A stretch of DNA of 7,462 nt. Source: Parachlamydiaceae bacterium. Its GTDB lineage: Bacteria > Chlamydiota > Chlamydiia > Chlamydiales > Parachlamydiaceae. The notes beneath the pieces were generated by a model, which saw only the letters and a program-made list of their open reading frames with translations, was not told the origin of the DNA and did not search any database. The translations under genes and the position numbers were made by a program. Shown here piece by piece: positions 1-5,283 of the stretch; position 1 is the stretch's first letter; the number at the start of each line of letters is the position of its first letter. The stretch is taken from positions 1 through 7,462 of the forward strand of contig JACDGH010000129.1 in NCBI GenBank assembly GCA_013815395.1, written 5' to 3'.

Positions 1-1
1 G

Positions 2-97
2 GGTAGGAACAGGCTGGAAATGTATAGACATTTCATAGCTATGTTTGAACCTCGAGGTGTGGTAGACATTGCATTCAAAACGGATGAAAGCTTATGA
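2..97 (+). CDS. 3' end of an unidentified gene (partial, runs in from the left edge)
   Basis: One plus-strand frame is open from the left edge to a TGA at 95-97 and encodes 31 residues ending IAFKTDESL. The stop overlaps the ATG of the acetyltransferase (ATGA at 94-97), the usual arrangement of translationally coupled genes, which supports this frame being real. I do not recognise the family from so short a tail. The visible part is soluble and mixed-charge, with no membrane segment. A short chance open frame is possible, but the exact ATGA junction makes a true upstream gene more likely than not. Confidence 0.5.
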   Translation, partial: GRNRLEMYRHFIAMFEPRGVVDIAFKTDESL

Positions 98-612
98 AAG
101 CAGGAATATCCATTCGAGACTATCAACCAGAAGGTGTGCAGGCTCTTGCAAATATCTATTACAATACAATTCACAGGGTTAATATTCAACACTACACGCA
201 AGAGCAAGTTGATGTATGGGCTCCAAAATCAAGTGTAGAAAACACAGAAGGATGGTCAAAAAAGTTTTCTAGAACCAAACCAATTATTGCAACTGTCGTA
301 GATGAAATTGTTGGATTTGCTGAGTTTGAGCCAAATGGTCATATTGACTGTTTTTATTGCCATCATAAATGGATTGGGAAGGGCGTTGGATCGGCTCTTA
401 TGAAAGAAATTCTTCAAAGAGCAAAGAACAACCATACCCTTCTCATTTTCTCCGAAGTAAGCATCACAGCAAAAATATTTTTTGAAAAATGGGGATTTAG
501 AATCATAACCCAACAAACGATCATTAGAAACGTTGAACTAACGAACTTCAAAAGCCCTATAATGCCCGGAGTTGAAGCGCTTATGCCCGGAGTAAAAAGT
601 TTGCTGTATTGA
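94..612 (+). CDS. GNAT family N-acetyltransferase (YafP-like)
   Basis: This 172-aa protein is a predicted cytoplasmic GCN5-related acetyltransferase, moving an acetyl group from acetyl-CoA to an unknown amine. The N-terminus (IRDYQPEGVQALANIYYNTI) is the usual beta1-alpha1 opening. The stretch HYTQEQVDVWAP (33-44) is typical of the YafP-like subgroup. The acetyl-CoA loop (motif A) is IGKGVGSALM at 94-103, with the usual leading Q/R replaced by Ile94. SITAKIFFEKWGF (123-135) is the common motif B and beta6 region. The start at 94 has GGA at 82-84 as a possible ribosome site and overlaps the upstream stop. The family normally ends near TNFK (150-153). The last 19 residues, containing MPGV twice, are extra and come from a short direct repeat, so the original 3' end has probably been altered. 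The fold assignment is firm; the substrate is unknown. Confidence 0.88.
   Translation: MKAGISIRDYQPEGVQALANIYYNTIHRVNIQHYTQEQVDVWAPKSSVENTEGWSKKFSRTKPIIATVVDEIVGFAEFEPNGHIDCFYCHHKWIGKGVGSALMKEILQRAKNNHTLLIFSEVSITAKIFFEKWGFRIITQQTIIRNVELTNFKSPIMPGVEALMPGVKSLLY
562..593 (+). repeat. 11-bp direct repeat at the 3' end of the acetyltransferase gene
   Basis: ATGCCCGGAGT occurs at 562-572 and again at 583-593, exactly 21 bp apart, so the repeat stays in frame and encodes MPGV twice (residues 157-160 and 164-167). The sequence after each copy diverges. It lies beyond the normal end of the GNAT domain and next to an inverted repeat, which suggests a small duplication at an insertion or rearrangement point. 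Confidence 0.7.
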
Positions 613-660
613 TAATTTGTATAGGACTTGGCACTCGATAGACTTTATGCATAAGCGCTT
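575..660. repeat. 12-bp perfect inverted repeat around the acetyltransferase stop codon
   Basis: AAGCGCTTATGC at 575-586 is matched exactly by its reverse complement GCATAAGCGCTT at 649-660, with 62 nt between. Extending outward to 16 bp per arm keeps 14 matches. The stop codon (610-612) lies in the loop. No U-tract follows the second arm, so an ordinary intrinsic terminator is unlikely. It could be a remnant of a small mobile element or a mRNA 3' structure. Confidence 0.55.
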
Positions 661-775
661 TGACAATCGATTCTCGAATGAATTTTCTTGGTGTGATCGG
701 AAATAAGAAGCCATCAAATTGACTATGGAGGGTAAATTGCTTGCGATACTCGTTCATATGAAAAATGGAAATCAT
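581..775 (-). CDS. Small hypothetical reading frame, doubtful
   Basis: A 64-codon minus-strand frame fills otherwise empty DNA between the acetyltransferase and the lipoprotein, and overlaps the last 32 bases of the former. The first ATG is at 775. An internal ATG gives MNEYRKQFTLHSQFDGF as the N-terminus. The composition is protein-like, with no low complexity, but I recognise no family and see no good ribosome site (only TAGG a few bases before the ATG). Its last codons lie inside the direct repeat of the neighbouring gene, so this end is not original. It may be a chance frame or a gene fragment. Confidence 0.22.
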   Translation of the reverse strand: MISIFHMNEYRKQFTLHSQFDGFLFPITPRKFIRESIVKALMHKVYRVPSPIQIINTANFLLRA

Positions 776-836
776 TGCCTAAGGCCTGAATATGGTCAAT
801 ATGGCTTTGTTGTCATTATTTAAAACTGGATATTTT

Positions 837-1223
837 ATGAAGCTCATTTATCTGTTTTTGCCCTTCATCCTTACAGCCTGCTCTTCAGATTCAAACAAGG
901 GATTTGATAATCTTGAAGAAATCAAAAAGGATTTCATCACCAATATTTTGACAGAAAGTACTTTAGATGAGGGACCCTTTCAAATGAATTATCATTTGCG
1001 AGCTATCTTATTTGCAGATAACGTCGTAAGTCTTATGGGGGACGTTTTTGTATATGATCACCTCACTCATGGGTGGATACGATATGAAGGAAAATGGCAA
1101 GCAGGAAATCCTTTGGAAAAGCATCTACCAATTACTAAAAATTTTCTTTCCTCATGGGATAGTGAAAACTGGATAAGTGATGTCCAAGAAGATCATTCGA
1201 TTGCCTATCAAAAGGATAAATAA
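837..1223 (+). CDS. Small secreted lipoprotein of unknown function
   Basis: From the ATG at 837 this is a 128-aa precursor: MKLIYLFLPFILTAC is a signal peptide ending in a lipobox LTAC, so Cys15 would be lipidated and the protein membrane-anchored, followed by SSDSNKGF. The mature part contains EEIKKDF, DEGPFQMNY, DNVVSLMG and HGWIRYEGKW. The last two blocks resemble the beta-strand core of the DUF3298/RsiV type of extracytoplasmic domain, but that is only an impression. An in-frame ATG at 792 adds 15 residues. I prefer 837 because it places the signal peptide correctly and has GGA at 828-830, although the upstream codons also align without gaps to the second copy. The next gene starts 5 nt downstream, indicating an operon. 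A decayed paralogue lies at 2818-3114. Confidence 0.72.
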   Translation: MKLIYLFLPFILTACSSDSNKGFDNLEEIKKDFITNILTESTLDEGPFQMNYHLRAILFADNVVSLMGDVFVYDHLTHGWIRYEGKWQAGNPLEKHLPITKNFLSSWDSENWISDVQEDHSIAYQKDK

Positions 1224-1228
1224 ATTCT

Positions 1229-1897
1229 ATGTCAAATACTTGCTCACTGCTCTATTATCCTGGACAAGACATAAAATTTGGATTCATGGTCGGTCATGCT
1301 GACCTAGAATTTGAAAGTATTCTTTATACTTTTGGGTGTGGACTCCCTTCCGGATGTCAATCTCAATCAGAAGTTACTTTAGATCAAAGAATCAAAAAAG
1401 CCCAAAATGGAGGGCTTCCTTTTGAACGTTTTTCTTTTTAACTCACACAAGCACAGTCGAATTGTTTAAAAGAAATATTAACCTGTAAAAGAGAACCCTT
1501 TCTATGTGAATTTGATGATTCAACAAGAGATGCGATAAAAAACTGTATGAAAAGGCTTTTTAGACAAAGAATAGGTAGAATTCTGGATAGGACAATAAAA
1601 AATTCCATGATTCCGTTTGGTTTGAGTTGTATGCATTCTGTAAGTAATGTCTTGCAGAAAGCAGATATCTTGAAAATTCCCCAGATTATTAAACTCTCTC
1701 CTTTACTAAGTTCGACATATTTACACACAATAAAGTGTTGGGGAAACAAGGAAGTAAAAAATATCATTTATTACGGAAATACTTTTTCTACTGTTGGAAA
1801 CTTTTTCACTGTGAATTCCTGTAGACTAGGTGAAATTGGAGCTTTAGTTTTTCCTATTTTCGCAAGCACATATATCTTATATAGCTATTTACTTTAA
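1229..1897 (+). pseudogene. Permuted papain-fold-like protein interrupted by an in-frame stop (TAA at 1439-1441)
   Basis: The frame opens at ATG 1229 with AAAGGA at 1211-1216, runs 70 codons to a TAA at 1439-1441, and then stays open in the same frame for 151 more codons to a TAA at 1895-1897. Read through, it forms one sensible protein of about 221 residues. GHADLEF (22-28) followed by ILYTFG is a His-bearing strand pair. AQNGGLPFERFSF leads to the stop, and LTQAQSNCLKEIL continues immediately after it. MIPFGLSCMHSVSNVLQKADI (127-147) resembles the NC-F-x-L-x-x-AGI helix of permuted papain-like enzymes, giving His23 and Cys134 as candidate catalytic residues in the His-before-Cys order of PPPDE and DUF4105-type families. 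The tail (residues about 199-220, GALVFPIFASTYILYSYLL) could be a membrane helix. The fold assignment is inference from pattern. The downstream part could restart at ATG 1547, but it would lack the His. Confidence 0.6.
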
Positions 1898-1972
1898 CAG
1901 CGATATTTTAAATGCTCGGGATAATATCAGGATATAACAGATCTTGCCAAGGCTTGAGCAAAAGGAATGGTC

Positions 1973-1989
1973 TACTTAATCGTTAAGTA
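1973..1989. terminator. Weak hairpin between convergent genes
   Basis: TACTTAA (1973-1979), loop TCG, TTAAGTA (1983-1989) forms a 7-bp perfect stem at the point where the plus-strand gene ending at 1897 and the minus-strand mepB-like gene ending at 1983 converge. It includes the minus-strand stop codon. It is AT-rich and lacks a proper T-run on either side, so it would be a poor intrinsic terminator. Confidence 0.25.
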
Positions 1990-2525
1990 ATTTCAAATAG
2001 ATATCTCATGCGTGAAAAATCCAAAACATCCTCAGAGAATTTAATAAAATATTGTAACTGCCAAGCTTGCGTTTTCTTAGCCTGAGAATTATCCACTTTA
2101 TCCCAAGGAGGATAAATCCGCATAGCTCTCTTACCTTCCTTTTCACCTGATGATATGATTCCCTTTTCGCAGAGCACAGCTTTTGGAAAAACAAATTGGC
2201 CAAAATGATTTGCAGCACGAACACGAACACTGACCACAAGGAAATCAAAAGAATCATTTAATTCATAAGGTAAAATGGGTCCTTCACCTATACGTTTCCA
2301 AAAAGTGACAAATTGTCCATTTTTTGTCGGTGTGATCTTTCCTACGCGAAATTTGACAGAACGATTCTTTATGGTGAATTCAGAAGCCCCATAATCCGCA
2401 CTTTCATTTTCTGTTTTCATATTCTGAAGGATAAGTCCAGATGGCTTATAGACAAGGTCTTCAGCTAATAGCAAATCTGGGTGATATATGTTCGAGAGGT
2501 GTTTGCTTTTTGGCTCAATGACCAC
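1983..2525 (-). CDS. mepB: MepB family protein
   Basis: This 180-aa cytoplasmic protein matches the MepB family, named after the small gene next to the MepA multidrug pump of Staphylococcus aureus. Its biochemical role is not established. The family core is plain: FRVGKITPTKNGQFVTFWKR (59-78), NDSFDFLVVSVRV (90-102), HFGQFVFPKAVLCEKGIIS (107-125), KRAMRIYPPWD (132-142) and KKTQAWQLQYFI (150-161). I chose the GTG at 2525 as start because GGAAGGAG (plus-strand 2532-2539) sits 6 nt upstream, an unusually good ribosome site. The frame nevertheless stays open upstream with protein-like codons to a TAG at 2627-2625. There is no efflux pump or MarR-type regulator beside it here, unlike in Staphylococcus, so it looks like a stand-alone acquisition. 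Confidence 0.9.
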   Translation of the reverse strand: MVIEPKSKHLSNIYHPDLLLAEDLVYKPSGLILQNMKTENESADYGASEFTIKNRSVKFRVGKITPTKNGQFVTFWKRIGEGPILPYELNDSFDFLVVSVRVRAANHFGQFVFPKAVLCEKGIISSGEKEGKRAMRIYPPWDKVDNSQAKKTQAWQLQYFIKFSEDVLDFSRMRYLFEIT

Positions 2526-2817
2526 GATGTACTCCTTCCTTTTTTCTTGGTTAAGGGAAAATTGCTCATCTTTATGAGCCTGTTTCTCGGCGCTGCTTAT
2601 ATTTCTTTTCTCTAACTTTTTCTTCTAAATCTCTTCTCGCATGTAGACTTGCGCTAAAGTTGAAGGTTTTGAAGTTTTTTTCATTTTTTTTCTGTTTCCG
2701 TTCTCCATTTAGTCATCGCTTCCTCTATCGATCCAAAATATAATTATTTTGTGAATTTGGTAGATTTTTAAAGAAAGCATAGCGAAAATAGGTAATGCTC
2801 TCTAGTGAAAATTCTGA
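2526..2817. other. Gene-free stretch with minus-strand reading-frame debris
   Basis: No complete gene is visible. On the minus strand, a short frame containing YFGSIEEAMTKWRTETEKK (about 2743-2684) ends in TGA at 2683-2681 and overlaps, as ATGA, an ATG at 2684. That second frame reads MKKTSKPSTLAQVYMREEI, stops at TAG (2627-2625), and then stays open in the same frame through KKKLEKRNISSAEKQAHKDE into the mepB-like gene. The charged, protein-like composition suggests a decayed small upstream gene or a former N-terminal extension. The right part (2745-2817) is featureless AT-rich leader before the lipoprotein remnant. Confidence 0.4.
2532..2539 (-). promoter_or_regulatory. Strong Shine-Dalgarno deciding the mepB-like GTG start
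   Basis: On the minus strand GGAAGGAG is followed by the 6-nt spacer TACATC and then GTG. No ATG in the frame fits the family N-terminus better, so this site sets the start. Confidence 0.65.
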
Positions 2818-3114
2818 ATGCATTCAATAGCCAACATAGCTTTGTTATTACCAACTAAAATTACGTGTTTTATGAAAAATAAATTATCTCTTTTGCTCCT
2901 CATTTTTACAGCCTATTCTTCAAACTCGAACATAGGATTCGATTATCTTGAAGAAATCAAAAAGGATTTTATCGCTAATATTATAACCGAAAGCGTTTTT
3001 GATGAAGGGCCTTTTCAAATGAATTATCCTCTAAGAGCTATTCTTTTTTCAGATAATGTCGTGAGTCTTATGGGAAGAGGTTTTTATAATCTGAATGGAA
3101 GGGATACTGCATGA
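2818..3114 (+). pseudogene. Decayed second copy of the lipoprotein gene
   Basis: From GFDYLEEIKKDF to VVSLMG, 40 of 47 residues match the lipoprotein at 837-1223, and the match also runs upstream without gaps over the 16 codons leading to and including the ATG at 2872. Two lesions make it non-functional as a lipoprotein. The lipobox reads FTAY instead of LTAC, so there is no Cys to lipidate. After SLMG the frame slips by one base: reading the +1 frame from about 3076 gives EVFII, matching DVFVY of the intact copy, and then hits a TGA. In the current frame it ends GFYNLNGRDTA with a TGA at 3112-3114, overlapping the SDR start. The C-terminal half of the gene is missing. It may still be transcribed as the leader of the SDR gene. 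Confidence 0.75.
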
Positions 3115-3863
3115 GATTAATAGGAAAAAAAGTCATCGTGACTGGAGCTAATCGGAGTATTGGCAAAGCAATCGCACTTCTATTTGCTAAAGAAGGAGCC
3201 GAACTAGTCATTAGCTATCGCTCTGATAAAAAGGGGGCTGAAGAGGTAATTGACTGCATAAAAAAAACAAGTGGAAGTGCTACCGCCTTGTACGCAGATT
3301 TTTCCACTTATGGCGGTATAGAACAATTCTATAAAGAGAGTGTTCAAGTTTTAGGTCAGATAGATGTCTTGATTAACAACGCCGGAGGCTTTAACACACA
3401 AAGTTTTTTTGAATTGAAACATCAAGACTTTGAAAAGTTATTGCAGGTCACTTTGATGACGCCATTTTACTTGTCACAGCTTGTTGCCAAAGGGATGTTA
3501 GAAAAGCAAATTAGAGGAAATATTATCAACATCTCTTCCATTTCTGGTGCTCGTCCATCAATGAATCGAATCGCACATGCATCTGCCAAAGCGGCATTGA
3601 ACATGCTAACCCAATCTATGGCCTTGGAACTAGCACAACATGGGATTAGAGTGAATGCCATTGCCCCTGGATACACTCCTTATGAAAACTTAGAATTTGA
3701 TTCTGCTATTAAAGATATTCCCCTTGGTCGTGCAGGGCTACCAAGCGATCAGGCATCGACAGCACTTTTTCTTGCCACAGAAGAATCCTCATGGATGACA
3801 GGACAGATATTGACTATAGATGGGGGGCATTCGATACCTCTCTCAATAACAAAAAATACCTAG
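3111..3863 (+). CDS. SDR family oxidoreductase with an altered active site
   Basis: This 250-aa classical-length short-chain dehydrogenase/reductase is cytoplasmic and expected to bind NAD(P). It shows the nucleotide-binding motif TGANRSIG (11-18), YADFS (61-65), INNAGG (88-93), ISSISG (141-146) with catalytic Ser143, ELAQHGIRVNAIAPG (173-187) and the C-terminal SWMTGQILTIDGGHS (227-241). The catalytic YxxxK is HASAK (156-160): Lys160 is kept but the proton-donating Tyr is His156. The tetrad Asn is Thr114, and the usual TGxxxGIG is TGxxxSIG. Arg37 after beta2 hints at NADP(H). The start is ATG 3111 with GGAAGGGA (3097-3104) 6 nt upstream, and it overlaps the stop of the lipoprotein remnant. 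It is either an SDR subgroup using His, or a diverged, possibly non-redox, member. The substrate is unknown. Confidence 0.9.
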   Translation: MRLIGKKVIVTGANRSIGKAIALLFAKEGAELVISYRSDKKGAEEVIDCIKKTSGSATALYADFSTYGGIEQFYKESVQVLGQIDVLINNAGGFNTQSFFELKHQDFEKLLQVTLMTPFYLSQLVAKGMLEKQIRGNIINISSISGARPSMNRIAHASAKAALNMLTQSMALELAQHGIRVNAIAPGYTPYENLEFDSAIKDIPLGRAGLPSDQASTALFLATEESSWMTGQILTIDGGHSIPLSITKNT

Positions 3864-3875
3864 GCAAACCGAAAC

Positions 3876-3922
3876 AATCCCCACTACTGAATGCACTTAA
3901 CCGTCTCTAATTGGGGATTTTC
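3876..3922 (+). terminator. Possible terminator after the SDR gene
   Basis: AATCCCCA (3876-3883) pairs perfectly with TGGGGATT (3912-3919), with a 28-nt loop and a short T-run ending TTTTC. The stem is good but the loop is long, so this is a plausible rather than a clear intrinsic terminator. Confidence 0.4.
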
Positions 3923-3992
3923 ACTAAAACCCCCGAAGAAAGGGACAATAGGCCCTCAGACTCCCACTATTAGATGGTGTCTGTTGATTGGT

Positions 3993-4020
3993 AAGTAAAT
4001 AAAGCCTACTTTACTTTTTT
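3993..4020 (+). terminator. Possible second terminator between convergent units
   Basis: AAGTAAA (3993-3999) pairs with TTTACTT (4010-4016), with a 10-nt loop, followed by TTTT at 4017-4020. It is AT-rich. Plus-strand transcripts from the SDR gene would meet it just before the minus-strand zinc-ribbon remnant. Confidence 0.35.
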
Positions 4021-4277
4021 GCTTTTCCAGAAAGGTAGCTCTTGAAGCATTTCGAGAGCCATTTTCTTTGCTGCTTCCTTTTCAACCCTTGCCATTGTAT
4101 GAAATGATGGACTGTCCCCTCACGAATCTCTTCATAGGATTTTAAAGATCCATCAGGGTGACTATAGTAAATGCAATGAGGACGACTTACATCACCATTT
4201 GCATGATCTTCGGGCTTTTCAAGCGGCATGCCACATGAACTACAGGTAGAGCAACTTTGAAAGTCACAGTATAAAAT
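4006..4277 (-). pseudogene. Zinc-ribbon domain protein, frameshifted and start-less
   Basis: The minus strand encodes CSSCGMPLEKPEDHANGD, PDGSLKSYEEI and HHFIQWQGL, the layout of small putative zinc-ribbon proteins (CxSCGMPL, then YCxxC, then a helical tail). Three defects are visible. First, the ribbon cysteines CSTCSSC lie upstream of the only ATG (4229), and between them and the neighbouring gene's stop (4280-4278) there is no ATG, GTG or TTG. Second, the second knuckle reads HCIYY instead of a CxxC. Third, at about 4080-4085 the frame slips: the current frame continues KRKQQRKWLSK to a stop at 4013-4011, whereas the other frame gives EKEAAKKMALEMLQELPFW, the expected family tail, ending in TAG at 4008-4006. 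It lies just after, and in frame with, the 2H-phosphoesterase-like gene, so it was perhaps once co-transcribed with it. Confidence 0.82.
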
Positions 4278-4826
4278 TTAGTGGCGTCTTGGTTTTTTCT
4301 TTGCGATAGTAATGTGGAACTGATGCCCCATGAGAAGGGGTGATAGTCCATATTTTTTTCTTAACTGCTCTAATTCTCGCGACTCAACTTCTAAAACGAT
4401 GTATTCATGGGTTTTTTGAGGGACAGCCGCAAGACCAATGATTTTAAAATTGTACCTTTGACCGATCTCGTGGATTGTCCCTGTCTGACGACGTTCATTG
4501 ACGTAAAAAATGCTGATATGAGCACCAGGAGAATCAGAGCGGCGAAAATAGGGGGGCTTCTCATAACGCGGATCCGATAACATCGGCCCTAACTGCTCGA
4601 TGTATTCATCATCCACTTTCAAATAAACAAAACCTCCTTCCTCTTCTTTCAAAGTCCCTACTTGAGACAGATGCAATTTTGCCCATTGGAGGATATCTTC
4701 CTTGTCTAAAGTTGCGGGTGCAGCGGATTCCATTTTCATCGCAATGTCTTCTGCTGATAAAGATGCTGCAGTAAACAACCCATGAGCACTCAGAAAACAT
4801 AAACACATGTTAAACTTTTTCAACAT
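4278..4826 (-). CDS. Exported 2H-phosphoesterase-like protein
   Basis: From ATG 4826 this is 182 aa. The start MLKKFNMCLCFLSAHGLFTA and following ASLSA resemble a cleavable signal peptide with cleavage likely after LSA, before ED. The mature part has the two signature tetrapeptides of the 2H superfamily (LigT, cyclic phosphodiesterase, AKAP7-like): HISI at residues 103-106 inside GAHISIFY, and HITI at 171-174 inside MGHQFHITIAKK. The 68-residue spacing and intervening strands fit the two-lobed fold. Members hydrolyse or ligate 2',3'-cyclic phosphates or 2'-5' linked RNA and ADP-ribose derivatives; the substrate here is unknown. A GTG at 4886 would add 20 residues (MLDELNSKVV...), but that extension would bury the signal peptide, so I prefer 4826 despite a weak ribosome site. 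The very basic end is KKKPRRH. Export would place the enzyme in the periplasm or outside, unusual for this family. Confidence 0.68.
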   Translation of the reverse strand: MLKKFNMCLCFLSAHGLFTAASLSAEDIAMKMESAAPATLDKEDILQWAKLHLSQVGTLKEEEGGFVYLKVDDEYIEQLGPMLSDPRYEKPPYFRRSDSPGAHISIFYVNERRQTGTIHEIGQRYNFKIIGLAAVPQKTHEYIVLEVESRELEQLRKKYGLSPLLMGHQFHITIAKKKPRRH

Positions 4827-4836
4827 AAGCCGAGTT

Positions 4837-4947
4837 TTAAATAAAATTTTCAACGTGACCACCTTTGAATTTAATTCGTCCAGCACTTAATCCAACATCA
4901 TTTAATAATACGACATCATAGGTCAATGCAAAATTAGGGATGTCATT
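4837..4947 (-). pseudogene. Possible gene remnant upstream of the 2H-phosphoesterase-like gene
   Basis: A 36-codon minus-strand stop-to-stop frame reads NDIPNFALTYDVVLLNDVGL and continues SAGRIKFKGGHVENFI before a TAA at 4839-4837. It has a protein-like residue pattern but no start codon that would give a sensible protein, and a TGA precedes it at 4950-4948. It could be the 3' end of a lost upstream gene in the same operon. I do not recognise it, and chance is possible. Confidence 0.25.
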
Positions 4948-5026
4948 TCAGCAAGGAAATCAATAAAAACTATCCGAGTAAAATACCTATGTACCAAAAA
5001 CTCGTAGCGGCGGTCAATGAGTAACT

Positions 5027-5041
5027 TGAAGTTCAACTTCA
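5027..5041. repeat. 15-bp perfect palindrome
   Basis: TGAAGTT-C-AACTTCA is perfectly symmetric around one base. It lies between divergently transcribed genes, so it could be an operator for a dimeric regulator, but there is no regulator gene in the window. Confidence 0.4.
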
Positions 5042-5283
5042 GGAATAGCGAAGAAATATAATTTGTTATAGATTTATCTAATTAGTTTAAAAATTTACTT
5101 ATAATAAATTAAATTAATGTTATAATAAATAATTATATCATTGTATGCTTATTTATCTATAAGTTCTGTTTTTAGCATACTTAGCAATTAAATCGAATAA
5201 TGAGGTTTCATTGAATATTTATAATGAACATAGCAGAACAACAATTTTGTCATTATAACTTAAGCACGTTAGATCTTAAAAAT

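Noticed and set aside
256..516. 86-aa minus-strand frame inside the acetyltransferase gene
   Set aside because: It is antisense to a clear GNAT domain and has no recognisable features.
1438..1767. 109-aa minus-strand reading frame
   Set aside because: It is antisense to the papain-fold-like frame. The plus strand gives a coherent protein with motifs and a ribosome site, while this translation is hydrophobic and shows no motif.
1547..1897. Stand-alone 116-aa gene starting at ATG 1547
   Set aside because: It is in the same frame as the 1229 gene and has no ribosome site. Sequence between the TAA and 1547 is also protein-like (LTQAQSNCLKEIL), so it is the 3' part of one interrupted gene.
2006..2257. 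83-aa minus-strand frame overlapping the mepB-like gene
   Set aside because: It is an out-of-frame shadow of a firmly recognised MepB-family protein.
3467..3676. 69-aa minus-strand frame inside the SDR gene
   Set aside because: It is antisense to a conserved SDR core.
4609..4806. 65-aa minus-strand frame inside the 2H gene
   Set aside because: It is an out-of-frame shadow; the other frame carries both HxS/T motifs.
4990..5025. Plus-strand mini-frame MYQKLVAAVNE and following broken frames, considered as a transposase remnant
   Set aside because: Only 11 codons before a stop, and I could not match it to any transposase. Frames on the opposite strand look equally protein-like.
5085..5170. 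Replication-origin-like or promoter cluster in the very AT-rich stretch
   Set aside because: TATAAT-like hexamers are expected by chance at about 10 percent GC. No DnaA boxes, iterons or consistent -35/-10 pairs were found.
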